Shown here: positions 37,784 to 47,135 of the stretch, piece after piece
Position numbering within the stretch: the stretch's first letter is position 1
Layout: every line of letters begins with the position of its first letter
NCBI GenBank assembly: GCA_963786195.1
Contig: CAWAYH010000012.1
Span: forward strand, 186,001-250,000
DNA length: 64,000 nt
DNA from: CAWAYH01 sp963786195
GTDB lineage: Bacteria > Acidobacteriota > Vicinamibacteria > Vicinamibacterales > 2-12-FULL-66-21
Direction: 5' to 3'
Notes under the pieces: generated by a model
What the model was told of the DNA's origin: nothing
Databases searched by the model: none
The model's input: only the letters and a program-made list of their open reading frames with translations
Translations under genes and position numbers: made by a program

Positions 37784-37796
37784 GCCCCTAAGGGGC
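37784..37796 (-). promoter_or_regulatory. stem-loop abutting the Shine-Dalgarno of the RRM gene
   Basis: GCCCC-TTA-GGGGC on the minus strand forms a 5-base GC stem with a 3-base loop, and AGGAG (37779-37783) begins on the very next base. Pairing or stacking there would affect ribosome access, so it is a candidate translational control element. Confidence 0.4.
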
Positions 37797-37971
37797 TGAA
37801 AAACGAAACATCTAAGGACACGCTCGCAGGGTCGAGGGAGGATCGAGGACTCTCGGTCGGCTCGCAACAACAATGCAGCGGAAGCTCGGACGCCTTGACA
37901 GTATACAAGCACAGCCGGTCCCGCCCAACGGACGACGGACGAGGCGGCGAAATACGCCGTCCCGTTACCCT

Positions 37972-38352
37972 TCACCGTGCGTGGCCATTGACGGCGAGTG
38001 TGAGCAGGACGGCCAGCGGGACCAGAAACACGAAGTCGAACACGCCGAACAGCCAGTAGTCACGCGCCTGCGTGAAGAAGAACACGACACCAGCGAGCCG
38101 GCTGAGCACGCCGAGCCAGGCGCTGGCGCGCGCCCGATGCAGGTCGATCGCGGCAGGCACGTAGAACAAACTCAGCAGAATCAGTAGGAGCGATGCGAAC
38201 CGTACCCACACGACAGGCTCGGGCGCCCGGAGACCTGCGGCTGTCAGCATCCGGACCGGAAAAAACAGGGTGGGCGTTGCGAGCGCGACGTTGGCGAGAA
38301 TCCCGGTCCACATCACGCGCTGAAACCAGGTATGAGCTGCTCTCGTCGTCAT
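37972..38352 (-). CDS. small four-helix membrane protein
   Basis: 126 residues from ATG 38352; a further upstream frame lies in the shared promoter region and is not preferred. It has four hydrophobic helices (VMWTGILANVALATPTLFFP, WVRFASLLLILLSLFYVPAA, ASAWLGVLSRLAGVVFFFTQ, YWLFGVFDFVFLVPLAVLLT) joined by short loops and a basic N-terminus. I do not recognise a named family. It is divergent from the DUF5996 gene with 56 bases between the starts. Confidence 0.65.
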   Translation of the reverse strand: MTTRAAHTWFQRVMWTGILANVALATPTLFFPVRMLTAAGLRAPEPVVWVRFASLLLILLSLFYVPAAIDLHRARASAWLGVLSRLAGVVFFFTQARDYWLFGVFDFVFLVPLAVLLTLAVNGHAR

Positions 38353-38376
38353 GCGCGCCTCCGTGGTTGATCGTCC

Positions 38377-38382
38377 TATAAT
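38377..38382 (+). promoter_or_regulatory. -10 hexamer for the DUF5996 gene
   Basis: A perfect TATAAT lies 26 bases before ATG 38409 in the 56-base divergent spacer. No -35 of the usual form is visible at 16-18 bases upstream. Confidence 0.4.
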
Positions 38383-38408
38383 CCGGCTGTCGAAGTCAGG
38401 GGTCGCCA

Positions 38409-39305
38409 ATGGTCAACGATGCCGACTGGCCGTCGCTTCCGCTCGAGGGTTGGAGCGCTACGTATCACAACCTTCACATGTGGAGTCAGGTCATCGGCAA
38501 GATCTGCCTGAAGCTGACCACACCGGTGAATCATTTCTGGAACATCGCATGGCGCGTGACGCCCAGCGGTCTCTCGACTCCGCCTCTCCACCAGGGAAAC
38601 CGCGCGTTCCTGATCTCGTTCGACTTCATCAAGCATCGGCTCGAGATCGCGAGCGACACCGGCAGCCGTGAGAGTGTCGACCTCGTGCCGCAGACGGTCG
38701 CGGACTTCTATCGCGAGGTCATGGCCCGTCTGCCGCGTCTGGGCCTCACCGTCCGCATCTGGAGCCGTCCGGTTGAAGTCCCCGATCCGGTGCCCTTTGA
38801 AAAAGACGTGCTGCACCGCGCATATGACCGGGAGGCGGCACACGCGCTCTCACGCATTCTGGTCTCGATCCACCCGATCCTCGAGAGCTTTCGCGGCGAG
38901 TTCATCGGGAAATGCAGCCCCGTGCATTTCTTCTGGGGCAGCTTCAATCTGGCGGTCACGCGGTTTTCGGGCCGGCGCGCCCCCGAACGGCCAGGCGCCG
39001 ATTCGATCACGCGCGAAGCCTACTCGCATGAAGTGATCAGTCACGGCTTCTGGCCCGGGAGCGCCGCGCTCCGCGAGCCCGTATTCTACGCATACGCGGC
39101 ACCGGAGCCCGCGGGCTTCAAGGAGGCTCCAGTTCGGCCCGCCGCTGCGTTTTACAGCAAGGATCTGTCCGAGTTCATCCTCCCTTACGAGGCGGTGCGC
39201 ACCGCCCGCACCCCGGCTGCGGACCTCACGGCATTCCTGAAGGCGACCTACGACGCCGGGGCCGAGCTCGCTCATTGGAACCGGACGGAACTCGAACGGA
39301 GGTGA
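38409..39305 (+). CDS. DUF5996 family protein
   Basis: 298 residues from ATG 38409 with AGGGG upstream. The protein shows the family pattern: W-P-SLPLEGWSATYHNLHMWSQ at the start, KICLKLTTPVNHFWNIAWRV, GNRAFLISFDFIKHRL, and the central SPVHFFWGSFNLAVTRFSGR then EVISHGFWPGSAALREPVFY. It has no signal or membrane segment. The function of DUF5996 is not known; the many conserved Trp and His residues suggest an enzyme. It heads a likely operon with the zinc-finger protein and the NCS1 permease. Confidence 0.85.
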   Translation: MVNDADWPSLPLEGWSATYHNLHMWSQVIGKICLKLTTPVNHFWNIAWRVTPSGLSTPPLHQGNRAFLISFDFIKHRLEIASDTGSRESVDLVPQTVADFYREVMARLPRLGLTVRIWSRPVEVPDPVPFEKDVLHRAYDREAAHALSRILVSIHPILESFRGEFIGKCSPVHFFWGSFNLAVTRFSGRRAPERPGADSITREAYSHEVISHGFWPGSAALREPVFYAYAAPEPAGFKEAPVRPAAAFYSKDLSEFILPYEAVRTARTPAADLTAFLKATYDAGAELAHWNRTELERR

Positions 39306-39311
39306 ACGCCC

Positions 39312-39626
39312 ATGGACGGTCAGGCCTGCCCGCATATCGCCGAGATTACGAAGGTGCTCCACCCGAAGCTGCGTCAATGCGACGAATGCGTGAAGATGGG
39401 TTCACGGTGGGTTCACCTCCGGACCTGCCAGACCTGCGGCGCGACGCTGTGCTGCGACTCGTCGCCGAACCGCCACGCCAGCCGGCACGCGCTCGCGGCG
39501 TCGCACCCAGTCGCCGCATCGGCCGAGCCCGGCGAGCGCTGGCTGTACTGCTATCCCGACGAAGCGTTCGCGGAGTACTCGAGCCGAAGGATCAGCCCAG
39601 TTGAGCAGATGCTGAGCAGACGATGA
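39312..39626 (+). CDS. UBP-type zinc finger protein
   Basis: 104 residues from ATG 39312. Cys/His pairs are arranged as in zf-UBP: QACPHIAEI, LRQCDECVKMGSRWVHLRTC, QTCGATLCCDSSPNRHASRH, HALAASHPVA and, later, WLYCYPDEAFAE. In eukaryotes this fold binds the ubiquitin C-terminus; free-standing bacterial copies have unknown roles. Its stop overlaps the start of the NCS1 permease as ATGA, so the two are translationally coupled. Confidence 0.85.
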   Translation: MDGQACPHIAEITKVLHPKLRQCDECVKMGSRWVHLRTCQTCGATLCCDSSPNRHASRHALAASHPVAASAEPGERWLYCYPDEAFAEYSSRRISPVEQMLSRR

Positions 39627-41158
39627 GCGAACGAGTCCATCCTGACGGACGGGTCGAGCTCCAGGACACGTCCCGCATCCAGGCGAGCCCACTCTACAAC
39701 CACGATCTCGCGCCGGTGCCCCTCGCCCGCCGCAACTGGTCGACGTACAACTTCGCCGCGCTGTGGATCAGCATGGCGCATTGCATCCCGACCTACATGC
39801 TCGCCTCCGGCCTCATGGTCAGCGGAATGAACTGGTGGCAGGCGCTCTTCACAATCCTCCTCGGCAACACCATCGTCCTCATCCCGATTCTGTTGAATTC
39901 GCATCCGGGCACGAAGTACGGCATTCCGTTTCCGGTCTTTGCCCGGGCGTCGTATGGAACGCTGGGATCGAACCTGCCTGCACTCATGCGCGCGCTCGTC
40001 GCGTGCGGCTGGTTCGGAATCCAGGCCTGGATAGGCGGTGAGGCGCTTCAGACGTTCTTCGCCAGCCTGATTCCCGGCTGGGCGGGTCTGCTCGGCGCGG
40101 GCTTCGGCGGATACTCGACGACGGCCTGGCTGTCGTTCATGCTCTTCTGGGGATTGAACGTCTTCATCATCTACAAGGGGATGGACCTGCTTCGCTGGGT
40201 CGAGAACTGGGCCGCCCCGTTCGTGCTCGTGATGACGGCTGCCCTTCTCGTCTGGGCCGTGCAGCGCGCCAACGGTCTCGGCCCGCTCCTCGCACAACCC
40301 GGCCGGCTGCCGACATTCGCCGAGTTCTTCCCGGTGTTCATCCCGTCGCTGACGGCGATGATCGGGTACTGGGCGACGTTGTCGCTCAACATGCCGGACT
40401 TCACGCGATTCGGCCGCAGCCAGCGCGAGCAGATAGTGGGCCAGGTCGTGGCGCTCCCGACGACGATGGCCGTGTTTGCGGCGATGGGCGTCCTGATCAC
40501 CAGCGCGACGGTCGTGATCTACGGCGAAGCGATCTGGGATCCCGTCAAGCTCGTGGGAAGATTCCAGACGCCCGTCGTTGTCGCCATCTCGATGTTCACA
40601 GCCGTTGTCGCGACGCTCGCGGTCAACATCGCCGCAAACGTCGTGTCGCCCGCCAACGATTTTGCGAACGCATTTCCGCGCCTCATCGACTTCAAGACCG
40701 GCGGATTGATCACGGGAATCCTCGCGATCCTGATGCAGCCGTGGAAGCTGCTCGCCGACCCGTCTGGTTATATCTTCACCTGGCTCCTGGGGTACTCGGG
40801 AGGTCTGGGTTCGATCGCCGGCGTCCTCATCGCCGACTACTGGATCGTGCGGAAGACGCGCCTGCAACTCGAGGATCTGTACCTGGCCGACGGCGTCTAT
40901 CGCTATACCGGCGGCTGGAACGCCAGCGCTGTCATCGCCACGGTCCTCGGCTGCGCGTTGGCCTGGGCGGGTCTGGTCATACCGGTGCTGAAGCCGCTCT
41001 ACGACTACGCGTGGTTCGTCGGGTTTGCCGTCGCGGCTGGCGTGTATGTGGTCCTCATGGCATCCGCCAGACCTACGCCGGGCGTCGCGGCTGAGGTGTC
41101 AGAGCTCTCACGCGTTCCTCGGACTCGTCGTCCGCTGGAAAAAACGTCTCGATCCTGA
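39623..41158 (+). CDS. NCS1-family nucleobase/allantoin-type cation symporter
   Basis: 511 residues, intact, about 12 transmembrane helices. Family landmarks are RNWSTYNFAALWISMAHCIP, then NSHPGTKYGIPFPVFARASY and GTLGSNLPALMRALVACGWF with GIQAWIGGEAL, and the cation/substrate-site helix GYWATLSLNMPDFTRFGRSQ, as in Mhp1, PucI and related permeases. It should import a purine, pyrimidine, hydantoin or allantoin with Na+ or H+. Substrate choice cannot be read. ATG 39623 overlaps the upstream stop. Its 3' end overlaps the convergent regulator by 86 bases. Confidence 0.9.
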   Translation: MSERVHPDGRVELQDTSRIQASPLYNHDLAPVPLARRNWSTYNFAALWISMAHCIPTYMLASGLMVSGMNWWQALFTILLGNTIVLIPILLNSHPGTKYGIPFPVFARASYGTLGSNLPALMRALVACGWFGIQAWIGGEALQTFFASLIPGWAGLLGAGFGGYSTTAWLSFMLFWGLNVFIIYKGMDLLRWVENWAAPFVLVMTAALLVWAVQRANGLGPLLAQPGRLPTFAEFFPVFIPSLTAMIGYWATLSLNMPDFTRFGRSQREQIVGQVVALPTTMAVFAAMGVLITSATVVIYGEAIWDPVKLVGRFQTPVVVAISMFTAVVATLAVNIAANVVSPANDFANAFPRLIDFKTGGLITGILAILMQPWKLLADPSGYIFTWLLGYSGGLGSIAGVLIADYWIVRKTRLQLEDLYLADGVYRYTGGWNASAVIATVLGCALAWAGLVIPVLKPLYDYAWFVGFAVAAGVYVVLMASARPTPGVAAEVSELSRVPRTRRPLEKTSRS

Positions 41159-41916
41159 GTTCCTGAAGCGTGACGTCCTGCGGTGTTCCCAGCGTCATGA
41201 TCGTGCTGAAGAGGCGAAGTTCGAAGCCGTCGCGTCGCAGGTGCACGGGCAGCAGAAGTTCTGCGGCATTCAGGCGCGTCTGACGTACGACTGGTCCCAG
41301 CGTACTCGCGCAGCTCGGCCAGCAGCGCCGCCGCTTCCGTGTCATCTTCGAGATGACTGAGCTCCCGCTCCGCGCGTCTCGCCAGATGCTGAGCCACATC
41401 CTCCCAGTTGACGATGCAGCGCCGGAGACCCTGCGGATGAAACACTGTTCGCAGCAGGTTGGGCGTTCCGGCAAGCAAGGAGGGGTCGACGAGCGCGCCC
41501 AAGAGGTTCGTCGCGGCATCGTTCGCCATTAACAGGTTCGAGTATCGATCCAGTACGACCGCGCCGTAAGGCTCGTGGCGGTCGAGGATGAACTGCAGCA
41601 CGCCCCGGATGTGCCGCATCTCGTCGGCAGCGAGCGGCGTTTCCCGGTAGACGTGCGCGTAGCCACCGGCTTCGAGCAGGTGATTCCGCTCGCGCAGCGG
41701 CACTTCGAGTGTTTCCGCCAGCGTGAGCAGCGCCTGGCGGCTGGGTTGTGTCCGCCCCGTTTCGATGAAGCTGACGTGTCGTGATGAGAATCCCGAGCGC
41801 ATCGCCAGCTCGAGCTGGCTGTAGCCGCGCGTTGCCCGCCATGCGCGCAGGAGCTGGCCCAACGGGTTGGCGGATTGGCGCTCACGGCTTGCGGAAGGTG
41901 CCGGCATGCGACCCAT
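41073..41916 (-). CDS. XRE-family regulator with MmyB-like ligand domain (one frameshift)
   Basis: About 281 residues from ATG 41916 (41907 also possible). The XRE HTH is GYSQLELAMRSGFSSRHVSF then IETGRTQPSRQALLTLAETL. The C-terminal MmyB-type sensor domain has RERNHLLEAGGYAHVYRETP, YGAVVLDRYSNLLMANDAAT and LRTVFHPQGLRRCIVNWEDV. After a frame change near 41300 it resumes as RQTRLNAAELLLPVHLRRDG and LRIETFFPADDESEERVRAL. MmyB-like regulators usually control a divergent gene; here that is the membrane protein at 42020, with a dyad (41944-41960) between. The 3' end overlaps the convergent NCS1 gene. Confidence 0.85.
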
Positions 41917-41943
41917 GCTATCCGCAAGGTGCGCGCGGGCGCC

Positions 41944-41960
41944 ATTACCTCTCACGTAAT
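41944..41960. promoter_or_regulatory. ATTAC-N7-GTAAT operator-like dyad
   Basis: ATTACCTCTCACGTAAT lies 28 bases upstream of the MmyB-like regulator start and 60 bases before the divergent membrane gene. Five-base arms match perfectly. Its place in the 103-base divergent spacer makes it a good candidate binding site for the regulator. Confidence 0.4.
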
Positions 41961-42019
41961 TGCGGGGCCGCACGGCGGCTGCGATGCTCGTGGCGAACGG
42001 ACCATCAAAGGAGTGAGCC

Positions 42020-42412
42020 ATGAACGCGCATCGCATTCTCCAGATCAACGCGCTGTCCACGTCGATGAGCGCCATCGCCATGCTGGTCGCCCGCGGCGTG
42101 CTGTATCCGTTGTTCGGCCTCGAGTCGCCGCTGCTGCTGGACGTCGTGGCCGTCGCGTTCCTCGTTTATGCCGCGGCGCTCGTCGTCGCCGCGCGTCGGC
42201 GTCCGGTCGATCCGCAGGCCCTGATCGTTTTCTCGATCGCCGATGGGGCATGGGTCGTCGCAAGCGCCATCGCCCTGTTGCTCTTTTGGCCGCAGCTCCA
42301 CGTGTTCGGGCGCGTTCTGATCATCGCCGTCGCGCTGATCGTCGAGGTGTTTGCGACGCTGCAGTACCGCGCGGCCGGTGTGCTCCGGGGCCGCACACCC
42401 CGAGCCGCGTGA
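42020..42412 (+). CDS. four-helix membrane protein, divergent from MmyB-like regulator
   Basis: 130 residues from ATG 42020 with the Shine-Dalgarno AAAGGAG. It has four hydrophobic helices (ALSTSMSAIAMLVARGVLYP, LLLDVVAVAFLVYAAALVVA, SIADGAWVVASAIALLLFWP, VFGRVLIIAVALIVEVFATL) with a basic C-terminus, giving a small four-helix bundle. I do not recognise a named family. It is the likely target of the divergent regulator. Confidence 0.65.
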   Translation: MNAHRILQINALSTSMSAIAMLVARGVLYPLFGLESPLLLDVVAVAFLVYAAALVVAARRRPVDPQALIVFSIADGAWVVASAIALLLFWPQLHVFGRVLIIAVALIVEVFATLQYRAAGVLRGRTPRAA

Positions 42413-42425
42413 CGGCCCGCCTTCG

Positions 42426-42444
42426 CGCCGAAGGCGCTTCGGCG
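42426..42444 (+). terminator. GC-rich stem-loop after the membrane protein gene
   Basis: CGCCGAA-GGCGC-TTCGGCG forms a 7-base perfect stem with a 5-base loop, 14 bases past the stop. There is no T-run, so it is either a terminator of the GC type or an RNA-stabilising element. Confidence 0.35.
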
Positions 42445-42494
42445 AGGTCTCGCCGTAGCGCTTCGCGCGCAGGCGGATGCGAGCGGGACGAGTG

Positions 42495-42533
42495 TCGAGT
42501 ATCGCGGCCGTCACGAAATGTCGCGGTACTCGA
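42495..42533. repeat. 12-bp inverted repeat upstream of the giant gene
   Basis: TCGAGTATCGCG (42495-42506) and CGCGGTACTCGA (42522-42533) pair with one mismatch around a 15-base spacer. It lies 134 bases before the first giant gene. It may be an operator or an RNA stem in its leader. The rest of 42413-42666 shows nothing I can support. Confidence 0.45.
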
Positions 42534-42666
42534 ATTGTGATCCGTCCCGAGGTCACGCAATTCCCGTCATCTCAGCGGCCAAGTAAGGCGCGCCGCTTGC
42601 TTGTTCGCTCGAGCCGGTTGCGGTCCTGAGCAAACCTGCGGGTAACTTCGACCCTGGTCGGTCGCT

Positions 42667-45600
42667 ATGCTCGAGATTGAACGATCCCCCGAGGACTGGC
42701 TGTCCTCACGCACGGTTCCCCGCATCCCGCGCGATCGCCTGTTCGAACGACGGCCCCTTGCGGAGGTGTCGTTCGACTGGATGGACGTGGCTCGCGAACT
42801 GCGCGGCAAGGAAGCAGCCGTCGCTTCCGCGACCGCGCCGGCTCAGGCGCGGGCCGTTCCAGTCACGCTCGGCCCGTACACGGTCGAACAGATCGGTGAG
42901 CGCGTGGAACTGCGGACGGGCGTCAGCGTGCGCTGGGTGGCTGACGCTGCGGCCTTCGGCGGTACACCGCACGTCACGCTCGAGACCGGGCCAGGAACGG
43001 CGACGATCGTCCTGACGGACGCGTTCTATCCAGGGACGACGATTCCGGCGGACCTCAAGCTCCACATCTTCGAGCAGGGCGGTACCTGGGTCGCGCGGGT
43101 ACGATTGCGATTCGGTGGATTCGACGCGACGCTCCCGATTCAGGCCTGGCTGGACCGGACGACGTCTGCGATTTCAATCGCCGCGCTCGACCTTCATTGC
43201 TGTCCGCTTGGACCCGCTTCGGAGCTGCTGGCACACGGGCTCGCGATTGCCGGTTTTACCGCTGACTGGGTGCTTGGTGTTTTCGGCGTGAACGTCTTTG
43301 CGCTCGCCGGCTTCAAAGAGCCGGTCTCGGCTGACGTGGCGCTGATCGTCCCGATCCCGGCCGGCGGTCCTCCGTTTCTGCTGCCGCAGACGATGCGCCG
43401 GACGGCCATGCTCTTCGCCTCCGATACGCAGTTCTCGCTGGCGCCCGAGCTCTCGCCAGCGTGGCCGCGGTTTCATCGCGGAGGATTCCGCTTCGACAAT
43501 CTGGCGCTCGAAGCCGGTCTCGACTCGGGCGCCAATGCCACGCGCATCCTGTTCGCACAGTCGGTCAACGATGCCGAACGGCTTGGCCTCGAGCCCGCCG
43601 CGGATCTCCGTGGAGAAGACGGCGGACCATTCCGCGTGCTCCTCACCAATCCGCGCTACGCGATGCTGTTCGACAACGCGAGGACGCGGCGCAGCACCGT
43701 CATGCTCGCGCAAGTGGATGAGACGCCGCGATGGATGCATGCCCGGGGATGCAGCCTCGTCGTCTCCCGCTCGAACACGCGGCCCGCGTTCCTGGCGGTC
43801 GATCCGGCGGGCGCCAATCTGCTCGTGTCCTGTCACCTGCTCGGATTGAAGACGGCCTTCCACGTGCCGGATATGCTCGTGCGGCCCTCGCCGGCACCGC
43901 CGCGACTCGAGCTGGTGTTCTCGTGGGGACCGCTCGTCACGCCGCTTCCGCCGCGTGCCGGACACATAGACGTCGACCGTGACGCGGGCACGTCAATCCT
44001 GCGTCTTCCGCGGGATCTCGTCGCCGACCTCGTGCGCCGCGACGACTTCCTCGTGCTGGAATACTTCTTCGACAACCTTCGATTCGAGAGCGGCGCGGCA
44101 CTCGGGCGGCATTTCTCTCGCGACACGCCAAACGAGACCCCGTATCTCGTCATCACGCTGCCGCCCCAGAGCGTCGGAGAGGAGGCGTTCTTCGAAGTCG
44201 CCAAGGGCGCGACACCGGAGCAGACGCTTCCGCCCGGAACCACTCCCGCGGTCGTGCCGAATCCCGACGAGCCGCCCGTGAAGGCGCTGCTCGCGCAGCC
44301 GAGCCGGCTGGTCTTCCAGATTCCAGACGCGGTCTCGCCGCTTCCCCTGACCGCGTCGCGCTTGCTGACCTGGACCGACCTGACGCCGTCGCTCGCTCCG
44401 ACCGCGCTGCCGGGGAAGGTGATCCTCGTGCGCCCGGACGCGGCCGATCTGGTGCTGGCCGAGCATGAACTGGCCATCAACGTGCTGGCGACGCGTCACA
44501 CGCGCCGGGTGGCACGAGCCAGGGCCATCGCGCGGCCGAGTCGCAACGTGCGTCCGCTCGACCGCGTGTTCTTCCCGCCGCACGTGCCGCTGGAGCCGGT
44601 CGCGCCGACGCTGACGACGACGGCCATCGAGAGTCCGTTCCGGCTGATCATCTCGCCGAACAAGTTTGGCGCATGGAAGCATGCGCTGACACCCGTCGCC
44701 CACGACGGACGCGTCGAGTTGTGGCACACGCGGCTGGGAATCCGGAACGGCAACGACGTCGACGAGGCGCAGACGCTGCATCGCACCGTCAGGGCCATCT
44801 GGGCGCGCGATTTCACGCTGACGATCCCCGAGGGCCGGCCGTTCCTGATGTCGCTCAGCCAGGACGACCGGCGGATTCTCGTGCGCCTGACGTCGGACTT
44901 CACGATCTCGCCGCCGCCGATTCCCGTGGGCGTCAACCGGCTGATGCTCACGGCACTCGGCGCGTGGATGGACACCGAGGTCAAGTTCGATCCGCCGCCG
45001 CAGCTGCCGATCGAAGAGTGGCAGCACCGCTCCACGGTGGGCCGCGATCAGTTCGTCAAGGTGGTCTACCCGGGGCATCTCTATGGGCTCGGGAACCGCG
45101 CGTCCGTCATCAAGATCACCGAGCGCAAAGTCCAGCCGACCCCTTCGGGCGATCCTGCCGCTTATCTCCGTCAGCGCATCCTCATTGCCGTCAGGGAGCC
45201 GGAACGGGAGTACACGGGCGCCGGCTACGCGCACGGCGGCCGCGAGTTCCCGTTCAAGCGGGTTCGAATCCTGACGAAGGTCACGCCGAACCTCGATCCT
45301 CCACAGCAGCATCCGCTCGGCGCGACCTTTCCGCCGGCACCGCTCGCCAAGTTCTGGCCCCACGTGCTCGGGCAGCCGTTCCGCTTTCACGTCAAGGCGT
45401 GGGATTGGGAGGACCGCGAGGTCGACTTCACGATCCCGCTGGCGTTCGTCCGCACCGACATGACCGCGACGCCGGCTGGCGCTCCCGACAACGCCAAGCT
45501 CGCGACGATCATCGGCGAATACAACGGCTCCCCCGAGGCGCTGCGCGCGTCGGGACTCGGCGGCCAGGGCGTCGCATACGCGGAGACCGACGGGCCCTCA

Positions 45601-47119
45601 CTCGGGAAGACGCGGTTCGAGACCAGCGACGTGCTCCTGAAGGGGCTGGCTCCCGTCCCGGCCGGTACCGACGCCAAGGCGACGCCAAGCTACCCGCAGC
45701 TCGAGCGCGCGACGGTGAGCATCCCGTCGCTCCGGCAGGTCGCGGGATCCGACGGCAAGGCGACGATTACGCTCGAGCCCGTATATCGCGCTCGGATTCG
45801 CGAGCGGCAACCCCGCAAAGCTCTTCGCGCACGTCGAGGGCGCGGCGCTGGACTACGCCGGCAAAGCCGACCGGGCCGGCGGCGTCGTCACGCCCAGCCT
45901 TCAGATCCGCGGCCTCGCGCGCGAGCTGGGCGCCGTGGGCGATGACGGGCCGCAGATGCGCACCGGCACGTTCGATCCCGCGGCGTTCTTCGGCGGCGCG
46001 TCGCCGAAGCTGCTGGGCGGCATCAACCTCCTGGACATCATCGAGTCGGCCACCGGTGTGGACTTCCTGCAGAAGACACCAAAGCTGGTGACCGAGAACC
46101 GGGAGGACTTGATCCGCACCACGGTGAACTGGTCGACCGATCGTCTGAAAGACAAGACGCTGCCGAGCGGAAAGCCAGCGGGTTCCTGGCCTCGTTGTCC
46201 GATGGTGGGCCGGCCTCGAGCCTGGCGTTGTCGAGCGTGCTCGTCACGCGGAAGGATAGCGGCGCCACCGACTTCACGCTGTCGGGGACGCTCACGAACT
46301 TCCGCCTGAGCCTCTTCGACGTGATCGAGGTCGCCTTCAAGCAATTCCAGCTTCAAGTCGGAGAACGGCAAGAAACCGGACTTCCACGTCGAGCTGGACG
46401 GCGCCGGATTCAAGTTCGTCGGCGATCTCGAGTTCGTCAACGAAGTCGTGAAGGTCCTCGACACGGGCAACTTCACCGATCCGCCGTTCCTCGATATCAG
46501 CCCGGAGGGGCTGGCGCTCGGTTACACGCTGACGATTCCGACCGTCGCGGTCGGTGTCGTCGGGCTGTCGAACATCGCGCTCGGCGCGAGGCTCTCGTTG
46601 CCGTTCACCGGTGACCCGGCACGCCTGCGGTTCAACCTGTCCGAGCGCCAGAACCCGTTCATCGTGTCGGTGGCACCGTTTGGCGGCGGCGGGTTCTTCG
46701 CTATCGCCGTCGGCGTGGATGGACTCGAGGTGCTCGAGGCGTCCGTGGAATTCGGCGGCAACGTCTCGATCGATCTCGGCGTCGCGAGCGGCGGCGTGTA
46801 CGTGATGGCGGGCATCTACTTCCGCATCAAGATGTCGTCGCCCGAAAGCTCGGAGCTGACCGGCTACATCCGGCTGGGCGGGTCGCTCTCGGTCCTCGGG
46901 ATCATCACGGTGTCGATCGAGTTCTACCTCGGGCTGTCGTACGGCGACGGCAAGGCGTGGGGCGAAGCGAGGATCACGGTCACGATCGACGTGTTCCTGT
47001 TCAGCGGCGACGTCACGGTCCGCTGCCGGCGGGAGCTTGCAGGATCGAGCGGCGATCCGCCCTTCCGGGAGCTGATGCCGCACGATCGGTGGCAGGCGTA
47101 CGCCGCGGCGTTCGCGTGA
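42667..47119 (+). CDS. giant protein of unknown function, about 1,480 residues (frameshifted)
   Basis: Starts at ATG 42667 and reads cleanly for about 1,040 residues, then continues through frame changes near 45788, 46180 and 46355 to TGA 47119. I recognise no family. There is no signal peptide, no transmembrane helix and few Cys. The sequence is dominated by short alternating strands with many Pro/Gly turns (VSVRWVADAAAFGGTPHVTL, WVARVRLRFGGFDATLPIQA, RFHRGGFRFDNLALEAGLDS). The last third is even more regular, with long amphipathic strands (FTLSGTLTNFRLSLFDVIEV, VSIDLGVASGGVYVMAGIYF), and suggests an elongated beta sheet or solenoid. The neighbouring giant gene starts 17 bases downstream on the same strand, so the two are almost certainly one operon. 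A structural or particle-forming role is inference only. Confidence 0.65.
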
Positions 47120-47135
47120 GGCTGATGAGGACGTC

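Noticed and set aside
25709..41158. A purine-degradation cluster of uricase and NCS1 permease
   Set aside because: They are 13 kb apart, separated by an insertion sequence and unrelated operons, and no other ureide-pathway gene is present.
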